A stretch of 57,144 nt of DNA from Sphingobacterium bovisgrunnientis (GTDB lineage Bacteria; Bacteroidota; Bacteroidia; Sphingobacteriales; Sphingobacteriaceae). The stretch spans positions 1-57,144 of the forward strand of contig NZ_WUQY01000027.1 in NCBI RefSeq assembly GCF_009829085.1, given 5' to 3'. A model generated the notes under the pieces. It had not been told where the DNA came from. It was given only the letters and a program-made list of their open reading frames with translations, and did not search any database. Made by a program: the position numbers and the translations under genes. Positions 8,852 to 18,860 of this stretch are shown one piece after another (within the stretch, counting starts at the first letter, position 1; every line of letters begins with the position of its first letter).

Positions 8852-9700
8852 ATGTCAAAAAATCTGCAAGTTACGATTGATAAGGATTCTGGATTTTGTT
8901 TTGGTGTGGTCTATGCCATTGATATGGCTGAAGAGATACTCGAGCAAGATGGCTATCTGTATTGTCTAGGTGATATTGTGCATAACGATGAAGAAGTATC
9001 TCGTTTAAGAGCTAAAGGATTACGAATAATTGATCACGATCGGTTACCGACCTTGCAAAATGAAAAAGTTCTTATTCGCGCGCATGGTGAAGCTCCAGAG
9101 ACCTATAAAATAGCTCTTGAAAATAACATCACACTAATCGACGCATCTTGTCCTGTAGTTTTAAAGTTGCAAAACAGAATAAAAACATCGCACGATGATG
9201 ATGAAAAGATTTTGATTTTTGGCAAGCACGGGCATGCGGAAGTGATTGGTTTGCAGGGACAAACAAATAATGAGGCTCTAGTTTTTCAAGATATAGATGA
9301 ATTGGATAATGTCGAGCTGCCTAGTTCGTTTACATTATACAGTCAGACCACAAAAAGTGTCGATAAATTCTATGAGATAAAAGAGGAATTAATCAAAAGA
9401 GGGTACGAGGTGAAGGCCAACGATACAATTTGTAGACAAGTATCTAATCGTTACGATGATTTGAATGATTTTGCACGTCAATACGATAAAATAGTCTTTG
9501 TGTCAGGCAAAAAATCATCTAATGGTAAGGTGCTATACGATGTATGTAAAACTGCAAATCCAAATTCTTATTTTATTTCAGGAATTGATGAACTCGATGC
9601 TTCGATTTTCGATGATGGTGACACAATTGGTATCTGTGGAGCTACATCTACGCCTATGTGGCTTATGAAAGATGTGAAACAAGCGTTAGAGCAATTCTAA
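8852..9700 (+). CDS. ispH: 4-hydroxy-3-methylbut-2-enyl diphosphate reductase
   Basis: Last enzyme of the MEP isoprenoid pathway; reduces HMBPP to IPP and DMAPP with a [4Fe-4S] cluster. The three cluster cysteines are in GFCFGV (Cys16), DASCPVV and DTICRQVSNR. RAHGEAP and KHGHAEVIGLQGQ match the substrate-binding loops. 282 aa, normal. It is followed 66 bp later by hemH, which has its own promoter element. The upstream promoter box leaves almost no leader. Confidence 0.95.
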   Translation: MSKNLQVTIDKDSGFCFGVVYAIDMAEEILEQDGYLYCLGDIVHNDEEVSRLRAKGLRIIDHDRLPTLQNEKVLIRAHGEAPETYKIALENNITLIDASCPVVLKLQNRIKTSHDDDEKILIFGKHGHAEVIGLQGQTNNEALVFQDIDELDNVELPSSFTLYSQTTKSVDKFYEIKEELIKRGYEVKANDTICRQVSNRYDDLNDFARQYDKIVFVSGKKSSNGKVLYDVCKTANPNSYFISGIDELDASIFDDGDTIGICGATSTPMWLMKDVKQALEQF

Positions 9701-9759
9701 CTGCCAGTCATGTTATTATCATTTTCGATAGTTGAAGAAAGCCAACTATAAATTTTATT

Positions 9760-9767
9760 TATTTTTG
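9760..9767 (+). promoter_or_regulatory. -7 promoter element of hemH, 5 nt before ATG
   Basis: TATTTTTG fits TAnnTTTG. Its last base is also the first base of the GTG at 9767, which argues that ATG 9773 and not GTG 9767 is the start. Confidence 0.55.
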
Positions 9768-9772
9768 TGTCA

Positions 9773-10801
9773 ATGAATAATAAGCGTAAAAAAGGTGTTT
9801 TGTTGGTACAATTAGGTACTCCAAATGCTCCCTCTACTCCAGAAGTTAGAAAATATTTGACAGAATTTTTAATGGATGGTCGCGTGTTGGATATTCCTGC
9901 CCTAGGAAGAAATCTATTGGTGAAAGGTGTAATTGTTCCCCAACGTGCTGCGCAATCTGCTGAAACTTATGCAACCATTTGGGATGAAGTCAATGGTTCT
10001 CCTTTGATGTATTATTCTATCCTGCAGCAAAAAATGCTGCAAGAAAAATTAGGAGATGAATATCAAGTGGAACTTGCCATGCGTTATCAGAATCCTTCAA
10101 TTGAATCTGTTTTAAAAAAAATGCAAGGAATGTACTTGGAAAGTATCAAAGTAATTCCTTTGTTTCCCCAATATGCTTCTGCCACATCTGGATCTGTTAT
10201 TGACAGAGTTATGGAAATTGTACGTACATGGCAATACATTCCCAGCATTTCTTTTGTGGGCAATTATTGTGAAGATGATCTGATGATTGAAACCTATGCT
10301 GAGCATGGTAAACGTCATGATATCGCTTCATTTGATCATATAATGTTTAGTTATCATGGTCTTCCTGTGCGCCAGCTTGGAAAAGTTGACCCTACAGGCA
10401 ATCTTAAATGTCCTGATACAGGATGCGAAACTTGTAAGAAAGAAGTCAACCCCTTCTGTTATTTGTCCCAATGCTATGCTACCTCAAGAGCCATTGCTCG
10501 GAAGCTTGATCTTGCAGAAGATAGATATACGGTGTGTTTTCAATCGCGACTAGGTAAGACGCCTTGGATTCAGCCTTACACCTCGGATTCTTTACATGAT
10601 TTGGCAAACAAAGGCGTGAAGCGTTTGTTAGTGTTTAGCCCTGCATTTGTTTCCGATTGTATTGAAACCCTAGATGAAATTCAAGTGGAATATGCGGAAG
10701 AATTTAAAGAGCTTGGAGGGGAAGAGGTAGTGATGGTGGAAAGTCTAAATGATGATCCAAAGTGGATTGAATCGCTTGAAAGGTTAGTTCTTTCTAATTA
10801 A
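9773..10801 (+). CDS. hemH: Ferrochelatase
   Basis: Inserts Fe2+ into protoporphyrin IX to give heme. Family segments: GVLLVQLGTPNAP at the start, GSPLMYYS, SYHGLP with the metal-binding His, FQSRLGKTPWIQPYT and VFSPAFVSDCIETLDEI with the conserved acidic residues. About 342 aa. A GTG two codons upstream is in frame, but ATG 9773 is preferred because the promoter box overlaps that GTG. The segment CPDTGCETCKKEVNPFCYLSQC is cysteine-rich, which may reflect an Fe-S-type or metal-binding insert; this is an inference. The next gene starts 13 bp later and is likely cotranscribed. Confidence 0.95.
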   Translation: MNNKRKKGVLLVQLGTPNAPSTPEVRKYLTEFLMDGRVLDIPALGRNLLVKGVIVPQRAAQSAETYATIWDEVNGSPLMYYSILQQKMLQEKLGDEYQVELAMRYQNPSIESVLKKMQGMYLESIKVIPLFPQYASATSGSVIDRVMEIVRTWQYIPSISFVGNYCEDDLMIETYAEHGKRHDIASFDHIMFSYHGLPVRQLGKVDPTGNLKCPDTGCETCKKEVNPFCYLSQCYATSRAIARKLDLAEDRYTVCFQSRLGKTPWIQPYTSDSLHDLANKGVKRLLVFSPAFVSDCIETLDEIQVEYAEEFKELGGEEVVMVESLNDDPKWIESLERLVLSN

Positions 10802-10813
10802 CAGGATATATCG

Positions 10814-12070
10814 ATGCTTATTTTTAATGCTGTAATTTTATTTTTATTAGATTTTTATATTTTTTTCGCACTGCGATCTACGAAAATTGTTTTTGCTCGA
10901 AAAAAATGGTTTACTTATTTATGGTGGGGATATTCCTTAGTTCTGTTTATAGGATTATTTATTTCTTTCAAATACAATATTCCTCTTGCATATCGGTCCA
11001 TTATATTGGTGGCCTTCTTTTTGACGGCAATAAGTAAATTTATCTATGCATTTATTCTTTTATTAGATGATCTTCGCAGAGGGGGTGTATGGATTACTCG
11101 ATTATTCACCAGAAAGCCTACTGCCAATATTAAAAAGCGTATAGAAGAATTAGAACAGCCCCTTCCCGAAGTTCCAACTAAAGGAATTACACGATCTGAG
11201 TTTTTGATGAAATCTGGAATTGTTGTGGCATCGTTACCTATTTTTCCTTTGTCTTGGGGAATTATTTCAGGTGCATATGATTATCAAGTACGTCGTCAAA
11301 AATTAGTTTTACCAAATCTTCCAAAAGCTTTTCATGGACTCAAATTAGCACAGATTTCTGATATGCATACGGGGTCATTTTATAACAAAAAAGCTGTATT
11401 AGGTGGAATAGAAATGATTTTGGGTGAAAAACCAGATATGATATTTTTCACGGGTGATTTAGTAAACAATGTTGCTGGTGAGTTAAGAAATTACCAAGAT
11501 ATTTTTGGGAAACTAAAAGCTGATTTAGGTGTATATTCTGTACTGGGAAACCATGATTATGGAGATTATTATTATGGTAGAGAAGCTAGTGCTGCTAAAA
11601 CCAAAAATCTACAAGACATGATCCAAAGTCAAAAAGTAATGGGCTGGGATTTGTTGTTAGATGAGAATCGCACAATTAAAGTTGGCAATGAAGAGATATC
11701 TGTTGTAGGTGTTGAAAACTGGGGGACCGGTCGTTTTCCCAAGAAAGGAAATTTGAAGAAAGCATTACTAGGCACAGAGGATAAAGCTGTTAAATTGTTA
11801 TTGTCGCACGATCCTTCACACTGGCGCGCACAAGTCTTAGACACGGAGGTCGACGCTATGTTTGCAGGACATACACACGGCATGCAATTTGGTGTACGTG
11901 GTGAAGAATTTCAATGGAGTCCAGCAAAATATATTTATAATGAATGGGCGGGCTTATATACCGAGCAGCAAAAGCATTTGTATGTGAATGTTGGTTTTGG
12001 ATTCTTAGGTTATCCTGGTCGTGTGGGAATACTTCCAGAGATCACAGTATTTGAATTAGCTTCCGTTTAA
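10814..12070 (+). CDS. Membrane-anchored metallophosphoesterase (YaeI-like)
   Basis: 418 aa. The first about 90 residues hold three hydrophobic segments, a further one lies near 137-150 (SGIVVASLPIFPLSWGI), and the rest is a calcineurin-like phosphoesterase domain. Its two-metal motifs appear in order: SDMHTG, GDLVN, GNHDYGD, LLSHDP and AGHTHG. Relatives act on lipid-linked or nucleotide phosphates; the substrate here is not clear. It follows hemH by 13 bp, so one transcript is likely, and ends at a strong terminator shared with pfkA. Confidence 0.85.
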   Translation: MLIFNAVILFLLDFYIFFALRSTKIVFARKKWFTYLWWGYSLVLFIGLFISFKYNIPLAYRSIILVAFFLTAISKFIYAFILLLDDLRRGGVWITRLFTRKPTANIKKRIEELEQPLPEVPTKGITRSEFLMKSGIVVASLPIFPLSWGIISGAYDYQVRRQKLVLPNLPKAFHGLKLAQISDMHTGSFYNKKAVLGGIEMILGEKPDMIFFTGDLVNNVAGELRNYQDIFGKLKADLGVYSVLGNHDYGDYYYGREASAAKTKNLQDMIQSQKVMGWDLLLDENRTIKVGNEEISVVGVENWGTGRFPKKGNLKKALLGTEDKAVKLLLSHDPSHWRAQVLDTEVDAMFAGHTHGMQFGVRGEEFQWSPAKYIYNEWAGLYTEQQKHLYVNVGFGFLGYPGRVGILPEITVFELASV

Positions 12071-12082
12071 AACGTAATAAAT

Positions 12083-12119
12083 AACGAGCTCCCTCTAATT
12101 ATTTTAGAGGGAGCTCGTT
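12083..12119. terminator. Strong bidirectional terminator
   Basis: 16-bp perfect stem (12083-12098 with 12104-12119) around the core GAGCTCCCTCT, 5-nt loop. It separates the convergent phosphoesterase and pfkA genes. Confidence 0.88.
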
Positions 12120-12123
12120 CATT

Positions 12124-13098
12124 TTATAAAGATAATATTTCTACTAGCCGTGTTAAATCAGGATTGAGTTTATCAATGTGCTTGATTGCTTTGCTAAATG
12201 GTGTGTAAGTAATTTGCCCGCTCACAAGTCCAGCCATTTCACCACGACGTCCTGCAATGAGTCCTTCTACTGCCGCAACTCCTAAACGACTGGCAAGTAC
12301 TCGATCCATACATGAAGGTTTACCTCCGCGTTGGATGTGTCCTAATATAGAAACACGTACATCATAATGTGGGAAGTTCTCCTTGATTTTATCAGCTACA
12401 ACAAGTCCACCTTCATCATCCCCTTCTGCAACGATGATTATGCGAGAAGATTTATTCTTGCGTGAACTATCTAAACGTTTCATGATAGCATTATAATCAA
12501 CTTCTAGTTCTGGAATTAGGACCGCTTCCGCACCTGTACTTATGCCAGAGCGTAATGCGATAAGACCAGAATCACGTCCCATTACTTCTATTACAAATAG
12601 TCTATCGTGGGATTCTGCTGTGTCACGTATTTTATCTACAGCATCGACGACCGTGTTTATCGCGGTATCATAACCAATAGTGAAGTCCGTTCCTGCAAGG
12701 TCATTGTCAATAGTGCCCGGCATTCCAAGAATTGGAATATCAAACTCTTCAATAAATTTGGAAGCTCCTGTGAAAGTACCATCACCACCTATTACAACTA
12801 AAGCGTCAATTCCTAGTTTTTTTATATTTTCGTAAGCTTGTTTGCGACCTTCGAAAGTCCTAAATTCATCACTGCGTGCTGTTTTTAATATTGTTCCGCC
12901 ACGTTGGATAATATTAGCAACGGATTTAGCATCCATAGGCATGATATCTCCTTTTACAAGTCCATCATAACCTCTCTTGACGCCAAACATATTTAGTCCA
13001 TGATATATACCTGCACGAATTACAGCACGTATACCGGCATTCATTCCTGGGGCATCTCCACCAGATGTTAAAACTGCTATATTTTTGATTTCAGTCAT
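12124..13098 (-). CDS. pfkA: ATP-dependent 6-phosphofructokinase
   Basis: Commits fructose 6-phosphate to glycolysis. The motifs TSGGDAPGMNAGIRA, GGDGTFTGA (the Gly typical of ATP-using forms), PGTIDNDLAGTD with the catalytic Asp, EVMGRDSG and LGHIQRGG are intact. 324 aa, as usual. It lies 48 bp past the dsbD stop on the same strand but has its own -7 box (13105-13112), so at least part of its transcription is independent. Confidence 0.97.
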   Translation of the reverse strand: MTEIKNIAVLTSGGDAPGMNAGIRAVIRAGIYHGLNMFGVKRGYDGLVKGDIMPMDAKSVANIIQRGGTILKTARSDEFRTFEGRKQAYENIKKLGIDALVVIGGDGTFTGASKFIEEFDIPILGMPGTIDNDLAGTDFTIGYDTAINTVVDAVDKIRDTAESHDRLFVIEVMGRDSGLIALRSGISTGAEAVLIPELEVDYNAIMKRLDSSRKNKSSRIIIVAEGDDEGGLVVADKIKENFPHYDVRVSILGHIQRGGKPSCMDRVLASRLGVAAVEGLIAGRRGEMAGLVSGQITYTPFSKAIKHIDKLNPDLTRLVEILSL

Positions 13099-13104
13099 AT
13101 TTTA

Positions 13105-13112
13105 CAAATATA
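13105..13112 (-). promoter_or_regulatory. -7 promoter element of pfkA, 6 nt before ATG
   Basis: On the minus strand TATATTTG, fitting TAnnTTTG, then six bases, then the pfkA ATG. Predicts a leader of 0-2 nt. Confidence 0.55.
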
Positions 13113-13146
13113 TCAATATCAGACTTATTTTTTTGTTAAAATAATA

Positions 13147-14877
13147 TTATTTGCTTGATTCTTTTGATTTAAATTTTCCTAGGGCAGAATTCAAGAACGC
13201 CTCGTATTTGTCGATATTATATTCTGCTCCACTAGTCGGAACCAACAATTCACCATTTGTATCCAATAAAGCATAAAGCGGTTGCGAATTACTCTCAAAT
13301 CGTGTGATTTGAAAATCAGCGTTACGCTTGCTTACTGTATTTATTTTTTTGCCTGTCTTCTTAGAAACATACTGTTCTGATTCTGGAAGTTTTAGAACTT
13401 TGTCATCCACGTACAATTCCACCAAGATAAATTCATTATTTATTAAATCTTTGATTTTTGGTGCACTCCATACTTCTGCTTCCATTTTACGACAATTCAC
13501 ACAATTCCACCCCGTGAAATCTACCAATAAAGGTTTATTCTGCTGCTTTGCTGCCGCTAAAGCTTCATCGTAATCGTAATACGGATCCATACCTTTGATT
13601 GTCGCTTTGCTATGGAAATAAGTGTAATGCTTGCGTGATCCAGCATCCGCACTTTGGGACGCATTAGCCGTATGGGAAATTCCTGAGGTTAAATCAAAAT
13701 CTTGTGTTCCAACTGGAGGCAAAAATGCTGAAATAGCTTTCAGTGGTGCTCCCCACATCCCTGGAATCATATATACCACAAATGTGAAAACCATTATAGC
13801 TATCATCGTTCGCGGCACAGACATATATTCTAATGTGCTATCGTGCGAAAATTTGATTTTGCCAATCAAGTATAATCCTAGCAAACCAAAAATCACAATC
13901 CATAAAGCCAAATACACTTCTCTATCCAACAAATTCCAGTTATAAGCTAAGTCCACATTGGATAAGAATTTAAGTGCTAAAGCCAATTCTAAGAAACCTA
14001 AAACCACTTTCACACTGTTTAACCAACCGCCTGATTTTGGTAAAGATTTCAACATCGAAGGAAACATTGCGAATAATACAAAAGGAACTGCCAAAGCGCA
14101 AGAGAAACCTAACATTCCGATTGCAGGACCTAAACGTTCGCCACGCGTTGCCGCTTCTACCAGTAATGTCCCAATGATTGGACCTGTACAAGAGAAAGAA
14201 ACCACCGCCAAACTTGCCGACATAAAGAATAACCCAACTAGTCCGCTTTTGTCCGAATTAGCATCGATTTTATTGACAAAAGAACTTGGCAGAGTAATTT
14301 CGAAAGCTCCCAAAAACGAAGCTGCAAAAACGACCAACATCAAAAAGAAGAAGAAATTGAAAATACCATTGGTAGAAAGTTCATTCAATGCCTCTGGACC
14401 AAAAGCAATGGTAATCAACATACCTAATGCCACATAAATGACAATAATAAATAAGCCGTACATGAAGGCTTGGGAAACAGCTTTTGATCGAGAACCTGCT
14501 TTTTTGGTAAAGAAACTTACTGTCAATGGCACCATTGGGAAGATACAAGGCATAAAAAACGCAGCAAAACCACCCAATAATCCGGCAATAAATATTCCCC
14601 ATAAAGAAGCGTCGTCATCTTTAGATTCGGAATTATTTACACTTAAGTCTTCAGTTTTATTTTGCAAAGAGTCTTGAATAACCGTGTCTTGATCGGAATT
14701 AGCCTCGTCCGTTCCGTCCGAAAATTCTACATCGCTAAGATCTACAAAACCGGTATCCGTTGAGTTGCCATCCGAAAATTCAACGTCATCAAAATTGATT
14801 AATGTGTCTTGGGCAATAGTTTGATTCTGAAAACTAAAGAAAAATAATAGTAGAAAAGAAAACAAATAGGTTCTCAT
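13147..14877 (-). CDS. dsbD: DsbD-type thiol:disulfide interchange protein lacking its N-terminal domain
   Basis: 576 aa. Signal peptide, then an acidic linker with two copies of DVEFSDG, then the eight-helix DsbD transmembrane domain with its two redox cysteines (FFMPCIFPM and SFSCTGPI), and finally a thioredoxin-like domain with CxxC (GWNCVNCRKME). It carries electrons from cytoplasmic thioredoxin to periplasmic substrates. The substrate-facing N-terminal domain of classical DsbD is absent; a protein matching it is encoded just upstream (14961-15413). The acidic linker may be a binding site; that is inference. A terminator lies between the two genes. Confidence 0.92.
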   Translation of the reverse strand: MRTYLFSFLLLFFFSFQNQTIAQDTLINFDDVEFSDGNSTDTGFVDLSDVEFSDGTDEANSDQDTVIQDSLQNKTEDLSVNNSESKDDDASLWGIFIAGLLGGFAAFFMPCIFPMVPLTVSFFTKKAGSRSKAVSQAFMYGLFIIVIYVALGMLITIAFGPEALNELSTNGIFNFFFFLMLVVFAASFLGAFEITLPSSFVNKIDANSDKSGLVGLFFMSASLAVVSFSCTGPIIGTLLVEAATRGERLGPAIGMLGFSCALAVPFVLFAMFPSMLKSLPKSGGWLNSVKVVLGFLELALALKFLSNVDLAYNWNLLDREVYLALWIVIFGLLGLYLIGKIKFSHDSTLEYMSVPRTMIAIMVFTFVVYMIPGMWGAPLKAISAFLPPVGTQDFDLTSGISHTANASQSADAGSRKHYTYFHSKATIKGMDPYYDYDEALAAAKQQNKPLLVDFTGWNCVNCRKMEAEVWSAPKIKDLINNEFILVELYVDDKVLKLPESEQYVSKKTGKKINTVSKRNADFQITRFESNSQPLYALLDTNGELLVPTSGAEYNIDKYEAFLNSALGKFKSKESSK

Positions 14878-14914
14878 TATAAATGATAAACTTTGATAAG
14901 TTGTAAAAATAAAA

Positions 14915-14939
14915 AAAAGGCAGTTATAAACTGCCTTTT
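14915..14939 (-). terminator. Terminator between the nDsbD-like gene and dsbD
   Basis: AAAAGGCAGTT (14915-14925) pairs with AACTGCCTTTT (14929-14939) over a 3-nt loop, with T tracts on both strands. Confidence 0.85.
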
Positions 14940-14960
14940 AACTATGTTGTGTCTTAAATT

Positions 14961-15413
14961 TTACTTTATTGCTACAGTGAAATTGTATTCATCAGGTGGC
15001 AAACATTGTGTTTTATCACAAGCCATGAATTCCACTGTGCCACTTACATTCGTTTGCTTACCGTTTAATTTTACTTTTTGTTGAAAAACAACTTCATTGG
15101 TAAAATATGGAACGTTCATTTTAAAAACATCCTCATATTTAGTTTTTGCTTTTACATTTTCTACAGGCTTACCATTTAATGTATAATCTTTAGAATTTTT
15201 GAACGTAAAAGTCGTTGGCATTGGGCCACCGTCTGCAACATTCTGACCGTAGATGTGCCAACCATTTTGAATAGTCGCTTTAATTAATACCACAGCTTCT
15301 TTACTGTTAATCTTTTTAGCAGCAACTTGCCATTTTACAGGCGTTTGAACCTGCGCAATTGCAGCTGACATGGTCATTACTATGGCTACGATTAATAAAC
15401 CTAATTTTTTCAT
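14961..15413 (-). CDS. Secreted nDsbD-like domain protein
   Basis: About 150 aa: a signal peptide (MKKLGLLIVAIVMTMSAAIAQ), then one domain like the N-terminal domain of DsbD. It keeps two cysteines in CDKTQCLPP, the pair that receives electrons in DsbD. It should be periplasmic and pass reducing power from the membrane DsbD downstream to target proteins. An in-frame ATG five codons earlier exists, but the start at 15413 gives the canonical signal peptide. A terminator separates it from dsbD, suggesting separate or partly uncoupled expression. Confidence 0.85.
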   Translation of the reverse strand: MKKLGLLIVAIVMTMSAAIAQVQTPVKWQVAAKKINSKEAVVLIKATIQNGWHIYGQNVADGGPMPTTFTFKNSKDYTLNGKPVENVKAKTKYEDVFKMNVPYFTNEVVFQQKVKLNGKQTNVSGTVEFMACDKTQCLPPDEYNFTVAIK

Positions 15414-15519
15414 ATAAATAATATTCAAATTTCTTATTCTATTTTAAGACATTAATTGTCATTAATAGTTTAATGCAAATTTACGCTATAATAAAAACAA
15501 TTTACAAGTAAATAATCTG

Positions 15520-16290
15520 TTATACTAGATATGTAATGCCTTTCAAGTCGATCTTATTTAGTTTTTTGTCAATTTCCATTTGCAACAATCCGTCCTTTTC
15601 AACGCGTAAAATTGTGCCTGCTACGATATTTCCTTCAAAAATATAAGAATGGACTTCATCTTTTCTGAATAATTTTCGGTTATACCGTTCTAATAATAAT
15701 TCACTATTTTCTTTTAATGAGTCGCTATACTCCGCCAGTTTTTTTTGAATTTTTTTTGCCAGTTCTATGATTGTGATATTTAAATTGACATTTTCTAGAA
15801 ATAATGAAGTTGTTTTAGAACTAATTTCTGTTGGAAATTGTTTTTGATATACATTTATTCCAATGCCAATAATGCTATGTTTGACTTGAGGGCCAACTAT
15901 TTTGTTCTCAATCAAAATGCCAGCAACTTTTTTGTTGCCGATCATTATATCATTGGGCCATTTGATAGAAATGTGTTTATCGCAAAAGGTCTTTATAATG
16001 TCATAAACAGCTAAACTCGTTATAACTGTAAGGGAAAATTGAGAAGAAATATCTAACTTTTCAGGAGAAAGTAAAAAGCTTGCAGTAAGATTCGTTTGTG
16101 GTTCACTTGTCCACAAGTTACCACGTTGTCCTTTACCTGCCGTCTGATTTTTTGCCATTATGACAGTATTAGGTTCAAGTGGCTTGACTTTTGACAATAG
16201 TTCTTTCAAATAATCATTCGTAGAGGCTAATTCTTCAAAAACAATTATGTTACTTGGGTTAGAATCTTCAAAAAATGTGTTATTTTGCAA
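15520..16290 (-). CDS. birA: Biotin-[acetyl-CoA-carboxylase] ligase, no DNA-binding domain
   Basis: Attaches biotin to the biotin carboxyl carrier protein. Motifs: ELASTNDYLKE, AKNQTAGKGQRGNLW (biotin-AMP loop), KWPNDIMIGNKKVAGILIE and IGIGINVY. 256 aa, without the winged helix of E. coli BirA, so it should not repress transcription. The only in-frame start is TTG at 16290; no ATG occurs upstream before a stop. It is divergent from rsfS across 45 bp. Confidence 0.93.
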   Translation of the reverse strand: MQNNTFFEDSNPSNIIVFEELASTNDYLKELLSKVKPLEPNTVIMAKNQTAGKGQRGNLWTSEPQTNLTASFLLSPEKLDISSQFSLTVITSLAVYDIIKTFCDKHISIKWPNDIMIGNKKVAGILIENKIVGPQVKHSIIGIGINVYQKQFPTEISSKTTSLFLENVNLNITIIELAKKIQKKLAEYSDSLKENSELLLERYNRKLFRKDEVHSYIFEGNIVAGTILRVEKDGLLQMEIDKKLNKIDLKGITYLV

Positions 16291-16335
16291 GTGATAATGA
16301 TTTTATATTACGCAGTAAAACTATAATATTTCTTA

Positions 16336-16710
16336 ATGAGTAAAAAGAAAAATTCAGAATTGTCTAACAAATTGGCAGATATAGTGGTGCACGGGATGCA
16401 GGAGAAGAAAGCTTTTGAGATTGTGAAAATGGATATGCGTGAAGTGAATTCGACTCTTTCTGATTATTTCGTAGTATGTAGCGCGGATAGCAATGTGCAA
16501 GTTAATGCAATTGCTAAAAGTGTTGAAGATGAGGTTTATAAAGCCTTGGGGCAAGACGCATGGCATAAAGAGGGGCAAGGAAGTGGCGAGTGGATATTAT
16601 TGGATTTTGTGGATGTCGTTGTGCATATTTTCAAGACAGAGACACGTGATCGATACCGCTTAGAAGATCTTTGGGGAGATGCCAAGATAGAAAATTTCAA
16701 AAGCGCTTAA
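16336..16710 (+). CDS. rsfS: Ribosomal silencing factor RsfS
   Basis: 124 aa, of the family that binds ribosomal protein uL14 and prevents joining of the ribosomal subunits in starvation. Family segments: FEIVKMDMREVNSTLSDYFVVCSADSNVQVNAIAKSV, KEGQGSGEWILLDFVDVVVHIF and YRLEDLWGDA. 33 bp separate it from ftsH, with which it is probably cotranscribed. Confidence 0.95.
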   Translation: MSKKKNSELSNKLADIVVHGMQEKKAFEIVKMDMREVNSTLSDYFVVCSADSNVQVNAIAKSVEDEVYKALGQDAWHKEGQGSGEWILLDFVDVVVHIFKTETRDRYRLEDLWGDAKIENFKSA

Positions 16711-16743
16711 TATTATTTTTAGATTAGATACGTTTAATACATA

Positions 16744-18819
16744 ATGAAAAAAATTCCGAGTAAAAAGGTAACTCCAATTCCACCCAAATTCAATATGATT
16801 TGGGTTTATATTGCTATAATAGCTGGTTTCTTTGCTTTGAACTATATATACAGCTCAAGCACAACAAAAGAAATCAATTATGAAAAGTTTGAAAAGGAAA
16901 TGTTGCTTACAGGCGATGTGCAGAAAATAGTAGCATTGAAAAATGGTAGTATATATGAAGTTGAAGTATATATAAAACCTGAAAAATTAAAAGATGATCC
17001 TAAATATAAAGATGTAGCACCAGCTGATAATAAAATTGCTATTACTGCGTCTACATCTCCTCAGTATTATTTTACGGAAGGTTCTGCAGATATACTTAGT
17101 CAAAAATTGAGTGAATCTCAAAAGTTATTGCCAGAAGGATCACCGAAATTATCTATTCAATGGGGTGAAAAAACAAACCCATGGGGAAGCATAATTTCAT
17201 TTATTCTTCCTTTGGTAATAATTATTGCTATTTGGATGTTCTTAATGCGTCGTATGGGCGGCGGCGGTGCTGGCGGTGGTGGTCAGATTTTTAATATCGG
17301 CAAATCTAAAGCACAGTTATTTGATAAGGAATCACAAATCAATATTACTTTCAATGATGTGGCTGGATTAGAAGAGGCTAAAACTGAAGTAATGGAAATC
17401 GTTGATTTCTTAAAAAACCCTAAAAAATATACTGACTTGGGTGGTAAAATTCCGAAAGGAGCATTACTTGTAGGTCCTCCAGGAACGGGTAAAACTTTAT
17501 TGGCAAAGGCTGTAGCTGGCGAAGCTCAAGTTCCATTCTTCTCATTATCAGGTTCAGACTTCGTGGAGATGTTTGTTGGGGTCGGAGCATCACGTGTTCG
17601 TGACTTATTTAAGCAAGCAAAAGAGAAAGCGCCATGTATTATTTTTATCGATGAGATTGATGCTATTGGTCGCGCGCGAGGTAAAAACTCCGTAATGGGT
17701 GGAAATGATGAGCGTGAGAATACATTAAACCAATTGTTGGTTGAAATGGATGGTTTTGGCACAAACCTAGGTGTAATTATCTTAGCTGCTACTAACCGTT
17801 TAGATGTTTTGGATCAAGCTTTATTAAGACCAGGTCGTTTTGATAGACAAATTTCAATTGATAAGCCAGATTTAATCGGTCGTGAGCATATTTTCAATGT
17901 GCACTTGAAACCAATTAAACTTGCTGAGGAGGTGGATGCAAAGAAATTATCGGCACAAACTCCAGGTTTTGCGGGAGCCGAAATTGCGAATGTGTGTAAC
18001 GAAGCAGCTTTGATTGCAGCGCGTAAAGGGAAGCCAGCGGTAGAAATGCAAGATTTTCAAGATGCTATTGATAGGGTGATTGGTGGACTTGAGAAGAGAA
18101 ATAAAATTATATCACCAGAAGAGAAGAAAATTGTTGCTTATCACGAGGCTGGTCACGCGATTGCAGGTTGGTTCTTAGAGCATGCGGATCCATTGGTAAA
18201 GGTTTCAATTGTTCCACGTGGTGTCGCTGCATTAGGATATGCGCAATATTTGCCAAAAGAGCAGTTTCTGTATACGACGGAGCAGTTAATTGATAGTATG
18301 TGTATGACTATGGGTGGACGTGTTGCAGAAGATATCACATTTGGGCGCATCAGTACAGGTGCACAAAATGATTTGGAGCGCATCACGAAGTTAGCGTATG
18401 CAATGACTGCGGTATATGGTATGAACGAAAAAGTTGGAAATGTGTCATTTAACGATAGTAACGGCGAATCACAATTCCAAAAACCATATTCTGATCAAAC
18501 GGCTCAATTAATTGACGAAGAGGTTCGTAATTTAATTACAGCGGTTTATGATCGTACAAAAGAGTTGTTATTAACAAATCAAGAAGGGCTTATTAAAATT
18601 GCGGAGAAACTTTTGGAGAAAGAAATTTTATTCCAAGCTGATTTAGAAGAAATTCTGGGTAAACGCCCTTTTTCAAATAGAACAACATACGATGAATTTG
18701 TGAATGGTGGTGCAGATGGTGGTGGTGTTCCACAAACGGAATTGCCTTTGCCTCCTTTGCCTGAGCAAGCTGCACAACCAGAAGTAAGTTCCTCACAAGT
18801 GAATGAAGAAGAAAAGTAA
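16744..18819 (+). CDS. ftsH: ATP-dependent zinc metalloprotease FtsH
   Basis: Membrane-bound AAA+ protease that degrades misfolded membrane proteins and short-lived regulators. Order: transmembrane helix near residues 20-37, periplasmic domain, second transmembrane helix near 150-167, a glycine-rich linker ([10 protein letters not shown]), Walker A GPPGTGKT, Walker [12 protein letters not shown], the second region of homology ([20 protein letters not shown]) and the zinc motif HEAGH. The C-terminal tail is proline- and glutamate-rich. 691 aa. It ends at a clear terminator. Confidence 0.98.
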   Translation: MKKIPSKKVTPIPPKFNMIWVYIAIIAGFFALNYIYSSSTTKEINYEKFEKEMLLTGDVQKIVALKNGSIYEVEVYIKPEKLKDDPKYKDVAPADNKIAITASTSPQYYFTEGSADILSQKLSESQKLLPEGSPKLSIQWGEKTNPWGSIISFILPLVIIIAIWMFLMRRMGGGGAGGGGQIFNIGKSKAQLFDKESQINITFNDVAGLEEAKTEVMEIVDFLKNPKKYTDLGGKIPKGALLVGPPGTGKTLLAKAVAGEAQVPFFSLSGSDFVEMFVGVGASRVRDLFKQAKEKAPCIIFIDEIDAIGRARGKNSVMGGNDERENTLNQLLVEMDGFGTNLGVIILAATNRLDVLDQALLRPGRFDRQISIDKPDLIGREHIFNVHLKPIKLAEEVDAKKLSAQTPGFAGAEIANVCNEAALIAARKGKPAVEMQDFQDAIDRVIGGLEKRNKIISPEEKKIVAYHEAGHAIAGWFLEHADPLVKVSIVPRGVAALGYAQYLPKEQFLYTTEQLIDSMCMTMGGRVAEDITFGRISTGAQNDLERITKLAYAMTAVYGMNEKVGNVSFNDSNGESQFQKPYSDQTAQLIDEEVRNLITAVYDRTKELLLTNQEGLIKIAEKLLEKEILFQADLEEILGKRPFSNRTTYDEFVNGGADGGGVPQTELPLPPLPEQAAQPEVSSSQVNEEEK

Positions 18820-18825
18820 ACAATA

Positions 18826-18857
18826 AGGTGTACCACAGGTACACCTATTTTATTTTT
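18826..18857 (+). terminator. Terminator after ftsH
   Basis: AGGTGTAC (18826-18833), 5-nt loop, GTACACCT (18839-18846), then a T-rich run that reaches almost to the next start codon. Confidence 0.8.
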
Positions 18858-18860
18858 TAA

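Noticed and set aside
13328..14677. Several plus-strand ORFs of 67-159 codons opposite dsbD
   Set aside because: They are antisense shadows of a complete DsbD gene with intact motifs.
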